A DNA stretch of 64,000 nucleotides from Paenacidovorax monticola (GTDB taxonomy: Bacteria > Pseudomonadota > Gammaproteobacteria > Burkholderiales > Burkholderiaceae_C), in assembly GCF_014489595.1 (NCBI RefSeq), contig NZ_CP060790.1, positions 3,224,001 through 3,288,000 of the forward strand. Reading direction: 5' to 3'. Shown here one piece after another: positions 8,742 through 19,459 of the stretch. A program made the position numbers and the translations under genes. Each line of letters opens with the position of its first letter. Within the stretch, counting starts at the first letter, position 1. Under the pieces are notes generated by a model. That model saw nothing but the letters and a program-made list of their open reading frames with translations, searched no databases and was not told where the DNA came from.

Positions 8742-9965
8742 ATGGTGCATCCCACCTTCCCGCGCACACGCCCCGCCCTCGGCGGCCTGCTGGCCCTCAC
8801 CCTCTGCGCCACGGCCCTGCTGCAAGGCTGTGGCAAGGCCCCGCCCGTCCCCGCCACGCCCGAGCCGGCGCCCCCCATCCTGCAGTCGGGCCAGTTGCGC
8901 TTCCCGCCCGGCCATCCCCAGCTCGCCCTGCTCGGCGTGGCCGAGGTGCGCCCGGCCAAGGAACTGATCGTGGACCTGCCCGCGCGGCTGGTCTGGAACG
9001 AGGAGCGCACCCAGCGCGTGTACCCGCCCTTCGCGGGCCGCGTGGCGGCCATCCGCGCCGACCTGGGCCAGAGCGTGAAGGCCGGCGCCCCGCTGGCGCT
9101 GCTGGCGTCGCCCGACTTCGGCCAGGCCCAGGCCGACACCGCCAAGGCCCACGCCGACCAGGTGCTCGCCCAGCAGGCGCTCGCGCGCCAGCGTGAACTG
9201 TTCGAGGCCGGCATCGTGGCCCGCAAGGACCTGGAGCAGACCGAGGCCGATGCCGCCCGCGCCCGCGCCGAGGTGGCCCGCGCCGCCGCGCGCACCAGCC
9301 TCTACGGTGGCGGCGCCGCCGTGAACCAGCAGCTCGCGATCACCGCCGGCATGGGCGGCGTGGTGGTCGAGCGCAACCTCAACCCCGGCCAGGAAGTGCG
9401 CCCCGACCAGTCGGGCCCCGGCACGCCTGCGCTGTTCGTGGTGACCGACCCCACCTCGCTGTGGGTGCAGATCGACGCGCGCGAGAGCGACCTCGCCTCG
9501 CTGCGCCCCGGCGACAGCTTCGCCCTCCAGGTCCCCGCCTACCCTGGCGAGAGCTTCACGGGCCGCGTGACGGCCACGGCGGACACGATCGACCCGAACA
9601 CGCGCACCATCAAGGTCCGCGGCCTCGTGTCCAACACCGACCGGCGCCTCAAGGCCGAGATGCTCGCCACGGCGCGCGTGAGCGAGAGCCGCAATGCCGG
9701 CTTCGTCGTCCCCGCCGCCGCGCTCACGCTCAACGGCACCACGCACATGGTCTACGTCCAGCGCGAGCCCGGAGCCTTCGAGCCGCGCACCGTGGTCGTG
9801 GGCCACGAGGGAACCAAGAACGTGGAGGTCGTGCAGGGGCTCGCCGCCGGTGAGCAGGTCGTGACGCAGAACGTGCTGCTGCTGGCACGGCAGTTCCGCC
9901 TGGCGCAGGAGGCCAGCGCCACCGCATCCGAAGCCAAGGCGCAGCCCGCCAAGGAAGCGCCATGA
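8742..9965 (+). CDS. czcB: RND efflux periplasmic adaptor, lipoprotein (CzcB-like)
   Basis: Membrane fusion protein of 407 residues linking the RND pump to the outer-membrane channel. The start at 8742 gives a lipoprotein signal with lipobox LLQGC (Cys about 29), so it is probably lipid-anchored to the inner membrane. Then follow the barrel-sandwich halves (RVYPPFAGRVAAIRADLGQ and AGMGGVVVERNLNPGQEVR) around a coiled-coil hairpin rich in Ala/Arg/Glu, and a beta-barrel domain (DPNTRTIKVRGLVSN). It overlaps czcA by 4 bases (ATGA, 9962-9965). Confidence 0.9.
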   Translation: MVHPTFPRTRPALGGLLALTLCATALLQGCGKAPPVPATPEPAPPILQSGQLRFPPGHPQLALLGVAEVRPAKELIVDLPARLVWNEERTQRVYPPFAGRVAAIRADLGQSVKAGAPLALLASPDFGQAQADTAKAHADQVLAQQALARQRELFEAGIVARKDLEQTEADAARARAEVARAAARTSLYGGGAAVNQQLAITAGMGGVVVERNLNPGQEVRPDQSGPGTPALFVVTDPTSLWVQIDARESDLASLRPGDSFALQVPAYPGESFTGRVTATADTIDPNTRTIKVRGLVSNTDRRLKAEMLATARVSESRNAGFVVPAAALTLNGTTHMVYVQREPGAFEPRTVVVGHEGTKNVEVVQGLAAGEQVVTQNVLLLARQFRLAQEASATASEAKAQPAKEAP

Positions 9966-12900
9966 AGCGGTTGATCCAATACGCGCTGCACCAGCCGCTG
10001 TTCGTCGTGCTGGGCACGCTGCTGTTCGCCATGGCGGGGGTCATCGCGTTCAAGAACCTCTCGGTGGAGGCCTTTCCGGACGTGACGGACACGCAGGTGA
10101 CCATCATCGCGCTCTACCCCGGCCGCGCCGCCGAAGAGGTGGAGAAGCAGGTCACACTGCCCATCGAGGTGGCGCTCTCGGGCCTGCCCAACGCCATCCG
10201 CGTGTTCTCGCACACGCAGTTCGGCCTGTCGTTCACCGTGGTCACCTACGACGACAACGCCAGCGTCCATGTCGTGCGCCAGCAGGTGGGCGAGCGCCTG
10301 CGCAGCGTGGACCTGCCGCCCGGGGTGGAGGCCGAGATCGCCCCCAACGCCACGCCCGTGGGCGAGATCATGCGCTACCGCCTCAAGGGCGACGGCTACT
10401 CCACCACCGACCTGCGCACCACCGAGGACTGGGTCGTCGAGCGCGCGCTGCGCCAGGTGCCCGGCGTGGCCGACGTGGTGGCCATGGGGGGCTCCATCAA
10501 GCAGTACGAGGTCCAGCCCGATCTGGACAAGCTGCGGGCCTACAAGCTCACCTTCCAGAACCTGCTCGACGCGCTCGGGCGCGGCAACGCCAACGCGGGC
10601 GGCAGCTATGTAGCGCAAGGTACGCAGCAGTACGCCATCCGCGGCATCGGCCTGCTGCAGTCGAGCGAGGACATCGGACGCATCGTGGTCGCGGCGCACG
10701 GTGGCACGCCCGTGCTGATCCGCGATGTGGCGCAGGTCAAGGTCGGCTCAGTGCCGCGCCTGGGCACCGTGGGCCAGGACGACGACGACGACGTGGTCAC
10801 GGGCATCGTGGTCATGCGCAAGGGCGAGAACCCGAGCGTCGTGCTCAAGGACGTGAAGGCCAAGATCGCGGACCTGAACGCGCGCAGCCTGCTGCCCGGC
10901 ATGCAGATCGTGCCGTTCTACGACCGCACCTGGCTCATGGAGAAAACGCTGACCACGGTGTTCCGCAACCTCGTGGAAGGTGCGCTGCTGGTCTCGCTGG
11001 TGCTCTACATCTTCCTGTCCAACCTGCGCGCCAGCCTGGCCGTGGTGGTGGTGATCCCGCTGTCGCTGCTGGCCACCTTCATGGGCCTCAAGTTCATGGG
11101 CGTGCCGGCCAACCTGCTGTCGCTGGGCGCCATGGACTTCGGCATCATCGTGGACGGTGCGGTGATCGTGGTCGAGAACATCATGCACCGCCTGGCCGAG
11201 CGCGGCGAGGAGATGGACGACCGTGACCGGCGCGAGACCATCATCGAGGCCGCGAACGAGGTGGGACGCCCCACGCTGTTCTCGATGCTCATCATCATCG
11301 CGGCGCACATCCCCATCTTCGCGCTGCAGCGCCACGAGGGCCGCATCTTCCAGCCCATGGCGCTGTCGGTGACCACGGCGCTCGTCGGCTCGCTAATCTT
11401 CTCGCTCACGCTGGTGCCGCTGCTGGCCTACTGGATGCTGCGCAGGAAGCTGCCGCACGGCGACAACCGCGTGGTCGTCTCGGCCAAGCGCCTGTACGCG
11501 CCGGTGCTCAACTGGGCGCTTGCGCGCCGCCGCACGGTGGTGGTGATCTCGCTCGCCATGTTCGCCGTGGCGCTGGCCGCCGCATCGCGCCTGGGCTCGG
11601 AATTCCTGCCCGAGCTCGACGAGGGCACGATCTGGGTGAACGTGCGCCTGCCCGCCAGCGTGTCCAACGACGAGGCCGCCCGCATGCTGCGCCAGGTGCG
11701 CCAGGCCCTGCGCACCGTGCCCGAGGTGCGCACCACCATCTCCAAGGCCGGCCAGCCCGAGGACGGCACCGACCCCAAGACCATCAGCATGGCCGAGGTG
11801 TTCGTGGACGTGAAGCCCGCCGACCAGTGGCGCCCCGGCCTCACGCACGAGCAGCTCATCGACGAGATGGACCGCGCGGTGTCCGCGATCCCCGGCCTGG
11901 AGCCCGCGTTCTCGCAGCCCATCCGCGACAACGTGCTCGAGTCGATCTCGCAGATCGACGGCCAGATCGTCATCAAGGTCTCGGGCGACGACCTGGCGGA
12001 ACTCAAGCGCGTCACGCAAGGCATCGAGCGCGAGATCAAGCAGGTGCCCGGCGTCTTCCGCGCCGAGATCGACCGGCTGGGCGATCTGCCCCAGCTCGTG
12101 ATCGACATCGACCGCGACCGCGCCGCGCGCTACGGGCTCAACGTGGGCGACGTCCAGGACGTGATCGAGGCAGCCCTGGCCGGCAAGGCCACCACCAACC
12201 TGTGGGAAGGCGAGCGCAAGTTCGCCGTGGCGGTGCGCCTGCCCGAGGACCGTCGCGCCATTGCACGCCTGCCGGGCACGCCCATCGCCACGCCGGACGG
12301 CGGCTACACCACGCTGGGCGCCGTGGCCCAGATCCGCGAGACCACGGGCGCCATGAACATCGCCCGCGAGAACGGCAGCCGCACCATGGCCATCGGCATC
12401 TTCATCAAGGACCGCGACATGGGCTCGGTGGTGAAGGACATGCAGCAGCGGGTGCAGGCCCGCGTGCAGCTTCCACAGGGCTACCGCGTGACCTGGTCGG
12501 GCGAGTTCGAGAACCAGGAGCGCGCGATGAAGCGCCTGTCGGTGGTGGTGCCCATCTCGCTGCTGCTGATCTTCGTGCTGCTGTTCGACGCCTTCAAGTC
12601 GTTCAAGACCGCCTCGCTGATCCTCATCAACGTGCCCCTGGCGCTCATCGGCGGCTTCATCGCGCTGTGGGTGTTCGGCATCCCGCTGTCGGTGTCGGCG
12701 GCCATCGGCTTCATCGCGCTGTCGGGCCAGGCCGTGCTCAACGGCGTGGTGATGCTCTCGGTCTACCAGCAGCTGCAGGCCGGCGGCATGGGCGTGGTCG
12801 AGGCCGTGCGCCAGGGCTCCATGCAGCGCCTGCGCACCGTGCTCATGACGGCGCTGCTGGCCATGCTGGGCCTGCTGCCCATGGCCCTGTCGCACGAGAT

Positions 12901-13057
12901 CGGCGCCGAGACGCAGCGGCCCCTGGCCGTGGTCGTGATCGGCGGACTGGTCACGGCCACGCTGCTCACGCTCGTGGTGCTGCCCGCGCTCTACGTGGCC
13001 TGGTTCGCGCCGCGCAAGGAAGAGCCCTCCACCGCCGAACCCGGCGCCGTCGCATGA
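9962..13057 (+). CDS. czcA: CzcA-type heavy-metal RND efflux pump
   Basis: Inner-membrane proton-driven pump of 1031 residues, full length for heavy-metal efflux RND proteins. The fourth transmembrane helix carries DFGIIVDGAVIVVEN (about residues 392-406), the Asp/Asp/Glu signature of the Co/Zn/Cd/Ni subgroup rather than the Cu/Ag subgroup. Further landmarks are GSEFLPELDEGTIWV in the porter domain and YRVTWSGEFENQERAMKRL before the second membrane half. It exports divalent cations from the periplasm or cytoplasm through CzcB and CzcC. The stop overlaps the start of the next gene (ATGA, 13054-13057), tying it to an unexpected lipid-type cassette. Confidence 0.93.
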   Translation: MKRLIQYALHQPLFVVLGTLLFAMAGVIAFKNLSVEAFPDVTDTQVTIIALYPGRAAEEVEKQVTLPIEVALSGLPNAIRVFSHTQFGLSFTVVTYDDNASVHVVRQQVGERLRSVDLPPGVEAEIAPNATPVGEIMRYRLKGDGYSTTDLRTTEDWVVERALRQVPGVADVVAMGGSIKQYEVQPDLDKLRAYKLTFQNLLDALGRGNANAGGSYVAQGTQQYAIRGIGLLQSSEDIGRIVVAAHGGTPVLIRDVAQVKVGSVPRLGTVGQDDDDDVVTGIVVMRKGENPSVVLKDVKAKIADLNARSLLPGMQIVPFYDRTWLMEKTLTTVFRNLVEGALLVSLVLYIFLSNLRASLAVVVVIPLSLLATFMGLKFMGVPANLLSLGAMDFGIIVDGAVIVVENIMHRLAERGEEMDDRDRRETIIEAANEVGRPTLFSMLIIIAAHIPIFALQRHEGRIFQPMALSVTTALVGSLIFSLTLVPLLAYWMLRRKLPHGDNRVVVSAKRLYAPVLNWALARRRTVVVISLAMFAVALAAASRLGSEFLPELDEGTIWVNVRLPASVSNDEAARMLRQVRQALRTVPEVRTTISKAGQPEDGTDPKTISMAEVFVDVKPADQWRPGLTHEQLIDEMDRAVSAIPGLEPAFSQPIRDNVLESISQIDGQIVIKVSGDDLAELKRVTQGIEREIKQVPGVFRAEIDRLGDLPQLVIDIDRDRAARYGLNVGDVQDVIEAALAGKATTNLWEGERKFAVAVRLPEDRRAIARLPGTPIATPDGGYTTLGAVAQIRETTGAMNIARENGSRTMAIGIFIKDRDMGSVVKDMQQRVQARVQLPQGYRVTWSGEFENQERAMKRLSVVVPISLLLIFVLLFDAFKSFKTASLILINVPLALIGGFIALWVFGIPLSVSAAIGFIALSGQAVLNGVVMLSVYQQLQAGGMGVVEAVRQGSMQRLRTVLMTALLAMLGLLPMALSHEIGAETQRPLAVVVIGGLVTATLLTLVVLPALYVAWFAPRKEEPSTAEPGAVA

Positions 13058-13863
13058 CACGCGATACCGCCGTGGTGCTGCTGCACGGCCTGTGCAGCAC
13101 GCCCGACGAGCTGCTGCCCGTGCACCAGGCGCTGCGCTCGGCGGGCTGCACCGTGGTGGCGCCGCGCATTCCGGGCTATTCGTTCGACCCGGATGCCCCC
13201 GTGCAGCGCACGCGCCCCTGGCGCGAGTGGATTGCCGCCATCGATGCCGAGGTCGAGGCCCTGCGCCGCGCGCATGCGCGCGTGGCGCTCGTGGGCATCT
13301 CGGCCGGAGCCTCGCTCGCGCTGGGCGCCGCCATCCGCTGCGGTGCGCGGGTGGACGCCATGGTGCTCATGTCCACCACCCTGCGCTTCGACGGCTGGGC
13401 CATTCCGCGCACCCAGTGGCTGCTGCCGCTGGCGCTATATACGCCGCTGGGCCGCTGGTGGAGCTACCGCGAGCGCCCGCCCTACGGCGTGAAGAACGAA
13501 CGCGTGCGCGCCTGGATCGAGCGCGAGCTGCAGCAGCGCCGCATCTCGCGCGCGGGCGCGGCCGTGCTGGGCATCGGCCACCTGCGCGAGCACGACCGGC
13601 TGATCCGCCACGTGCGCAACCACCTCGCCCAGGTGGCCTGCCAACGCGTACTGGCCATCCACGCGCGCGAGGACGAGGTGGCGAGCCCCGCCAACCTCGC
13701 GCTGCTCGCGCGCGGCCTGGGCAGCGAGCGCCTGCGCACCCTGATCGTGGACAACAGCTACCACATGGTCTCCATCGACAACGACCGCCTGCGCGTCGCA
13801 CGCGAAACCGTGGCCTTCCTGGCCTCTTCCCATTCCACCGTCCCGGAAAGGACCTGCGCATGA
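13054..13863 (+). CDS. alpha/beta hydrolase (carboxylesterase/lipase-like)
   Basis: Protein of 269 residues with an alpha/beta hydrolase fold: oxyanion-hole region VVLLHGLCST at residues 6-15, nucleophile elbow GISAGAS (Ser in G-x-S-x-G), acid in AIHAREDEVASP and histidine in DNSYHMVSIDND. This resembles monoglyceride lipase/carboxylesterase Est30-type enzymes. It overlaps czcA upstream and the acyl carrier protein gene downstream by 4 bases each. Its substrate is unknown; next to an ACP and a ketosynthase it could act as a thioesterase or acyl-transfer enzyme, which is inference. Confidence 0.85.
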   Translation: MTRDTAVVLLHGLCSTPDELLPVHQALRSAGCTVVAPRIPGYSFDPDAPVQRTRPWREWIAAIDAEVEALRRAHARVALVGISAGASLALGAAIRCGARVDAMVLMSTTLRFDGWAIPRTQWLLPLALYTPLGRWWSYRERPPYGVKNERVRAWIERELQQRRISRAGAAVLGIGHLREHDRLIRHVRNHLAQVACQRVLAIHAREDEVASPANLALLARGLGSERLRTLIVDNSYHMVSIDNDRLRVARETVAFLASSHSTVPERTCA

Positions 13864-14138
13864 ACCCCGACATCTACGCCACCCTCACCGGGCTGCTGGA
13901 GCAGAAGTTCCACCTCGACCCCGCCCGGCTGCGCCCCGACGTCACGCTCGAGGAGCTGGGCCTGGACTCGCTCTCGCTGATGGACTTCATCTTCAACGCC
14001 GAGGACGCCTACCGCCTGCGCATCCCCGAGGAGCTGCTGGACCCGCGCCAGAGCGGCATCACGCTGCAGCACATCTGCGAAGTGATCGAAGGCCAGTTGG
14101 CCGCCCAGCCCGCACCCGCCCACGGAGCGGCCGCGTGA
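13860..14138 (+). CDS. acyl carrier protein
   Basis: Acyl carrier protein of 92 residues. The phosphopantetheine attachment site is the Ser in LGLDSLSLMDFIF, near residue 38, within a normal four-helix carrier fold. It is not the housekeeping fatty-acid ACP, judging from its sequence (longer acidic-poor C-terminus with an Ala/Pro tail) and its place outside a fab cluster. It overlaps the hydrolase and the ketosynthase genes by 4 bases at each end, so all three are made together. Confidence 0.85.
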   Translation: MNPDIYATLTGLLEQKFHLDPARLRPDVTLEELGLDSLSLMDFIFNAEDAYRLRIPEELLDPRQSGITLQHICEVIEGQLAAQPAPAHGAAA

Positions 14139-15364
14139 GCACCGCGGTGCGCGTGGCGGGCTACGGCTTCGTCACCCCCCTGGGCCACGACACCGAGCGC
14201 TTCGACGCCCAGCTCTTCGGCGGCCACTCGGCCGTGCGCGCCCAGCCGGTGGCGCTGCCGGGCCTGCCGCCCACGCAGCTGGCCGCGGCCGCGTGCGACT
14301 TCGACGACGCTGCGCAGCGCGCGCCCTCGCGCCTGCCCATGGACCGGGGCACGGCCATGGCGCTCGCGGCGGCCGAATCCGCCGTCCAGGCGGCCACCGA
14401 GGCCGCTCCGTTCGACCCCGACCCCGAGCGCCTGGGTGTCTTCTGGGGCAGTGGCATGGGCGGTGCGGGCACCTTCGAGGCCACCTGCCGGGCCCTGTAC
14501 GCCGACCAGCGGCGCATGCGGCCCACCACGGTCCCCACCACCATGCCCAACGCCGCCGTGGCCGAGCTGGCCCTGCGCTTCGGCGCGCGCGGCGCGGCGC
14601 TCACCTATGCCTGCGCCTGCGCCTCGTCGGCCGTGGCCATTGGCGAGGCCCTGCGCGCGCTGCGCGCGGGCTGGATCGACACGGCCATCGTGGGCGGGCA
14701 CGAGGCCATGCTGGCGCCCGGCGTCATGGCCAGCTGGGACGCCATGCGCGTGCTGGCCCCGGTGCGCACCGAGGCCGATGCGCACCGCGCCTGCCGGCCG
14801 TTCGCGGCCGACCGCGCGGGCTTCGCGCTCGGCGAGGGCGCGGCGGCACTGGTGCTCGAAACCGAGGCCCACGCGCGGGCGCGCGGGGCACGCTCGCCGC
14901 TGTTCCTGGCTGGCTATGCCACCAACTGCGACGGCATGCACATCACCAACCCGCACGCGCCTGGCCAGGCGCGGGCCCTGCGCGCCGCGCTGCGCGACGC
15001 GGGCCTCGCACCCTCCGACATCGGCTACATCAATGCCCACGGCACGGCCACGGTCGCGGGCGACCTGGCCGAGGCGCAGTCGGTGGCGGATGTCTTTGGC
15101 GATGGCGTTCCCGTCAGCTCCACCAAGGCCATCCACGGGCACTTGCTGGGCGGGGGCGGCGCGGTGGAACTGGTGGCCACGCTGCGTGCGCTGGCGCGGC
15201 GGTGCCTGCCGCCCACAGCCCACCTCGATGCGGCGGACCCGGCCTTCGCGCTGGACCTGGTGCGGGGCGGCGCGCGCGAGGCGCCGGGCCTGCGCTACGC
15301 GCTGTCGAATTCGTTCGCCTTCGGCGGCACCAACGCCGTGCTGGTCGCGGGCCGCGACGGCTGA
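14135..15364 (+). CDS. beta-ketoacyl-ACP synthase (FabF/KAS-II-like)
   Basis: Ketosynthase of 409 residues with the full catalytic set: Cys162 in YACACASSAVAIG, His in INAHGTATVAGD and His in STKAIHGHLLGGGG; the C-terminal FAFGGTNAVLV block is also normal. It should condense an acyl thioester with malonyl-ACP, presumably on the carrier protein encoded just upstream. The GTG start at 14135 overlaps the ACP stop. Being at the end of a metal-efflux operon is unusual; the product is unknown. It is convergent with the chemoreceptor gene. Confidence 0.88.
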   Translation: MSTAVRVAGYGFVTPLGHDTERFDAQLFGGHSAVRAQPVALPGLPPTQLAAAACDFDDAAQRAPSRLPMDRGTAMALAAAESAVQAATEAAPFDPDPERLGVFWGSGMGGAGTFEATCRALYADQRRMRPTTVPTTMPNAAVAELALRFGARGAALTYACACASSAVAIGEALRALRAGWIDTAIVGGHEAMLAPGVMASWDAMRVLAPVRTEADAHRACRPFAADRAGFALGEGAAALVLETEAHARARGARSPLFLAGYATNCDGMHITNPHAPGQARALRAALRDAGLAPSDIGYINAHGTATVAGDLAEAQSVADVFGDGVPVSSTKAIHGHLLGGGGAVELVATLRALARRCLPPTAHLDAADPAFALDLVRGGAREAPGLRYALSNSFAFGGTNAVLVAGRDG

Positions 15365-15385
15365 AACGGCACCACGGCGGGGCCG

Positions 15386-17031
15386 TCAGGCCGTCAGGCG
15401 CGGCGCCGCAGACTGGGCGGCCAGTGCGCGCGCGGGGGCTTCCGTGCGGGCAGCCGCCAGCACCACGGTGTCCTTGATGCGGAACTGGCTCACCACCTGC
15501 GACAGGCGCGCCGCCTGCTCGCGCAGCGATTCGGCGGCGGCGGCCGACTGCTCCACGAGCGCGGCGTTCTGCTGCGTCATGCGGTCGATCTCGCCCACGG
15601 ACTGGTTCACCTGGCCGATGCCCGACGACTGCTCGGTCGCGGCCGCCGTGATCTCGCCGATGATGTCGCCGACGCGCTGCACGCTGGCCACGATCTCCTT
15701 CATCGCACCGCCCGCGTCCTCCACATGGCGCACGCCGCCGTCCACGGCTGCCACGCTGTTGCCGATCAGGCCCTTGATCTCGCTGGCTGCCGCCGCGCTG
15801 CGCTGCGCCAGGCTGCGCACCTCGCCCGCCACCACGGCAAAGCCCCGGCCCTGCTCGCCCGCGCGCGCCGCTTCCACTGCTGCGTTCAGTGCCAGGATGT
15901 TGGTCTGGAAGGCGATGGAATCGATCAGGCCGATGATGTCGCTGATCTTGCGGCTCGACGCCGAGATCTCGTGCATGCTGCCCACGGCCTGCTGCACCAC
16001 GCTGCCGCCACGCGTGGCCTCGCCCGAGGCCGAGGCCGCGAGCTGGTTGGCCATCTGCGACGACGAGGCGGTCTGCTGCACCGTGGCCGTGAGCTGCGCG
16101 AGCGAGGCCACGGCCTCCTGCGCATGGCTGGCGGTCTGTTCGGTGCGCGAGGACAGGTCCTGGTTGCCCGTGGCGATCTCCTGGCTGGCCGTGGCGATGT
16201 TGCCGCTCGCGTCGCGCACCTGGGCCACCAGGGCGCCCAGGCCCTGCTGCATGTCGGCCAGCGCGCGCTGCAGGTCGGCCACCTCGTCGCGGCCCTGGGC
16301 CTCGATGCGCTGCGACAGGTCGCCCCCGCGATCGCCTGGGCGACCTGGCGGGCACGCTCCAGCGGACGGCAGATCGACTGCATGTTCAGCAGCGTGAGCG
16401 GCACCACCACCACCACGGTGATCACCACCGCAAGCACGAACAGCCACTGGGTCTGGCTCGACACGTCGCGCTGCTGCTGCACGGTCTGCTCCACGTCCTT
16501 GCGCAGGCTGGCGTCGAGTTGGCCCATGAGCTTGTCTGCCTCGGCGAACTCGGCCACGGCCTTGCCGCTCATGCGGTTGGCGATGGTGGCCGTGTCGTAG
16601 CCGCCGGCTTCCAGCTGGCGCGCCACATGGGCGAACTGGTCGCGGTAGCTGTCCAGGCGCTTCACGATGTCGCGCACGATGGCGTTGTCGGCGTCCTCGT
16701 TCCCTTCGAGGAAGCGCCCCGCCACCTTCTTGGCCTGCTCCAGGCTCGCCAGCCACTGGCCGTTGGCCTGCTTCACGGCCTCGGGCTTCTCGTACTGGAT
16801 GATCATGTCCTTCTCATGCTGGCGGATGGCGCCCATCGCGCCGCGCAGGTCGGCCAGGTAGCCGGTCTTGGCGAAGGAATGCGCCATGAAGTCCTCGCTC
16901 ATGCCATGGATGCGGAACATGCCCAGCATGCCCGCGCTGCCCAGCAGGCCCAGCAGGCCCAGAACGACGGCGATCGCCCCCAGCATCCGCAGGCGGATGG
17001 TGAACTGCCGCATGAGCGCAAAAACATTCAT
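15386..17031 (-). CDS. methyl-accepting chemotaxis protein, with a frameshift
   Basis: Membrane chemoreceptor of about 548 residues after correction. TM1 is near residues 13-38, then a helical ligand-binding domain of the four-helix-bundle type, TM2 near 192-215, a HAMP segment and the long cytoplasmic coiled coil whose tip has the conserved [21 protein letters not shown] run of five C at 16323-16327 breaks the frame in the HAMP region: with one more base the sequence reads [22 protein letters not shown], the expected continuation. A base-calling error is likely. The ligand cannot be told. Transcribed alone, leftward. Confidence 0.92.
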
Positions 17032-17144
17032 GATTCGTCTTTCCTCGGTGACGGTCTATCCAGGGCCCCGGGAAGGGCCGGCGTCCAAGATGCAACAAAA
17101 CGTTGCAGTTTGCCAGACATGCCGCCCGTGTGGGTACGTATTTG

Positions 17145-19373
17145 TCACATACGCCACCGTTTGAGCAGCAACGCGTTCGTCATCACGCTGACAGAACTCA
17201 GTGCCATGGCCGCACCCGCCACCACGGGGCTCAGGAAACCCAGCGCCGCCAGCGGGATGCCCGCCACGTTATACGCGAAGGCCCAGAACAGGTTCTGGCG
17301 GATCTTGGCCACGGTGCGGTGCGAGATGTCGAGCGCGGCGGGCACGAGCATGGGGTCGCCGCGCATGAGCGTCACGCCGGCCGCGTGCATTGCCACGTCG
17401 GTGCCGTTGCCCATGGCCAGGCCCACGTCGGCGGCGGCCAGCGCGGGCGCGTCGTTCACGCCGTCGCCCGCCATCGCCACGACGTGGCCCTCGTCCCTGA
17501 GGGCCACCACGGCGGCCGCCTTGTCACCCGGCAGCACCTCGGCCATGACCTCGCCCGCATCGGGGTCGAGCCCCAGGCGCCGCGCCATCGCATGGGCCGC
17601 GCCCCGGTTGTCGCCCGAGATCATCACGGTGCGCACGCCCCGCGCGCGCAGCGCGGCCAGGGCTTCGCGCGCACCGGGCTTGGGTTCGTCGCCGAAGGCC
17701 AGCAGCGCGCGCGCCGCCAGCCCCTCGGTGGTGCGCTCGGCCAGGGCCGACACCGTGGCGCCCTGCGCCTGCAGCGCGGCCGCGCGCTCCGCCAGCGGGC
17801 CGAGGGCCACGCCCAGCTCCTCCATCCAGCGCAGGCTGCCGATGAGGTAGCTGCGCGCGGCAACCTCGCCCTCGGTGCCGCGCCCCGGCACGGCACGCAC
17901 CCCGTCGGGCGCGGCCACGGCCAGCCCGCGCGCCTGCGCGGCGGCCACCACGGCTCGCGCCAGCGGGTGCTCGCTGCCGCTTTGCACGCTGGCCACGGCC
18001 GCGAGCAGGGCCGCCTCGTCCTGGCCCGCCGCCGCCTCGAAGGCCGTCAGCTGCGGGCGGCCCACGGTGAGCGTGCCGGTCTTGTCGAAGGCCACGGCGT
18101 CCACCTTGTGCGCCAGCTCCAGCGCCTGCGCGTCCTTGATGAGGATGCCGTGCCGGGCCGCCACGCCCGTGCCGGCCATGATGGCCGCCGGCGTGGCCAG
18201 GCCCAGCGCGCAGGGACACGCGATCACGAGCACCGCCACGGCATGGATCAGCGCCGCCTCGAAGCCCGCGCCCGCCCACAGCCAGGCCAGCAGCGTGGCC
18301 AGCGCGATCACCAGCACCACGGGCACGAACACGGCCGAGACCTGGTCCACGAGGCGCTGGATGGGCGCCTTGGCGGCCTGCGCGTCCTCCACGAGGCGGA
18401 TGATGCGCGAGAGCACCGTCTCGGCGCCCACGGCCGAGACCTGCACCACGACGCGCCCGTCGCCATTGATCGATCCGCCCGTGAGGGCCGCGCCCGGCTC
18501 GCGCGGCACGGGCAGGGGCTCGCCCGTGAGCATGGATTCGTCCACCTGCGTGTGGCCCTCCAGCACCGTGCCGTCCACGGGGATGCGCTCGCCGGGGCGC
18601 ACCACGATGCGGTCGCCGGCCATCACCTCGGCGATGGGCACGTCCACCTCGCCGTCGCGGCCCAGCAGGTGCGCCACCTCGGGCCGCAGCGCGTGCAGCG
18701 CGCGGATGGCGGCCGTGGTCTGGCGCTTGGCGCGCGCCTCCAGCCACTTGCCCAGCAGCACCAGGGTGACGACCACGGCCGAGGCCTCGAAGTACAGGTG
18801 CGGGGTGTGGCCCGGGTGGGTCGTGAGCCACAGCCACACCGACAGGCCCCAGCCCGCCGAGGTGCCGATGGCCACGAGCAGGTCCATGTTGCCCGACAGC
18901 GCCCGTGCGGCATGCCAGCCCGCCTTGTAGAAGCGCGCGCCCAGGACGAACTGCACGGGCGTGGCGAGCACGAACTGCACCCAGGCCGGCAGCATCCAGT
19001 GCTGGCCGAACAGATCGCCCACCATGGGCAGCACGAGCGGTGCCGACAGCAGCAGCCCGATGGCCACGGGCGCGAAACCTGCCCAGGGCGAGAGGTCTTC
19101 TTCTTCGGCCCGCGCCTGCGCCACGCGCGGCTCGTAGCCCGCGTTGCGCACGGCACGGCGCAGCAACGCATCCATGGAGGCGCCCTCGGCGCCGGGCGGC
19201 GGCGTGAAGGCGATGCGCGCCGACTCGGTGGCCAGGTTCACGGTGGCTTCCTGCACGCCCGGCACCTTGCGCAGCGCCCGCTCCACACGGCCCACGCAGC
19301 TCGCGCAGGTCATGCCGTCAATGCCCAGATCCAGGGTGTCCAGGGCTTCGGGGGTAAGGGTGGTGGTGTTCAT
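17145..19373 (-). CDS. copA: Cu(+)-exporting P-type ATPase CopA
   Basis: Copper-exporting P1B-type ATPase of 742 residues in the inner membrane. Features in order: one N-terminal metal-binding domain with GMTCASC (about residues 20-26), membrane helices, the actuator motif TGEPLPV, the transmembrane metal site CPC in [12 protein letters not shown] (about 387-389), the phosphorylation site DKTGT (about 431), SEHPLA, the ATP hinge [11 protein letters not shown] and the C-terminal helices with YN and MALSSVSV, the signature of Cu(+) pumps. It is divergent from copZ-cueR, with a MerR-type promoter directly upstream. Confidence 0.96.
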   Translation of the reverse strand: MNTTTLTPEALDTLDLGIDGMTCASCVGRVERALRKVPGVQEATVNLATESARIAFTPPPGAEGASMDALLRRAVRNAGYEPRVAQARAEEEDLSPWAGFAPVAIGLLLSAPLVLPMVGDLFGQHWMLPAWVQFVLATPVQFVLGARFYKAGWHAARALSGNMDLLVAIGTSAGWGLSVWLWLTTHPGHTPHLYFEASAVVVTLVLLGKWLEARAKRQTTAAIRALHALRPEVAHLLGRDGEVDVPIAEVMAGDRIVVRPGERIPVDGTVLEGHTQVDESMLTGEPLPVPREPGAALTGGSINGDGRVVVQVSAVGAETVLSRIIRLVEDAQAAKAPIQRLVDQVSAVFVPVVLVIALATLLAWLWAGAGFEAALIHAVAVLVIACPCALGLATPAAIMAGTGVAARHGILIKDAQALELAHKVDAVAFDKTGTLTVGRPQLTAFEAAAGQDEAALLAAVASVQSGSEHPLARAVVAAAQARGLAVAAPDGVRAVPGRGTEGEVAARSYLIGSLRWMEELGVALGPLAERAAALQAQGATVSALAERTTEGLAARALLAFGDEPKPGAREALAALRARGVRTVMISGDNRGAAHAMARRLGLDPDAGEVMAEVLPGDKAAAVVALRDEGHVVAMAGDGVNDAPALAAADVGLAMGNGTDVAMHAAGVTLMRGDPMLVPAALDISHRTVAKIRQNLFWAFAYNVAGIPLAALGFLSPVVAGAAMALSSVSVMTNALLLKRWRM

Positions 19374-19380
19374 GGACGCA

Positions 19381-19411
19381 ACCGTAATCCTTCACATCAT
19401 GGCAAAGTCAA
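19381..19411 (-). promoter_or_regulatory. copA promoter with CueR-type 19-bp spacer
   Basis: On the minus strand: -35 TTGACT, 19-bp spacer, -10 TACGGT. The overlong spacer holds an imperfect dyad (CTTTGCCATGATGTGAAGG), as expected of MerR-family activation sites. It ends 8 bases before the copA start codon. Confidence 0.7.
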
Positions 19412-19459
19412 GCCTTGAGATACCTCAACCTCGCCGTCATTTTCTTTGCGGAGGAACGC

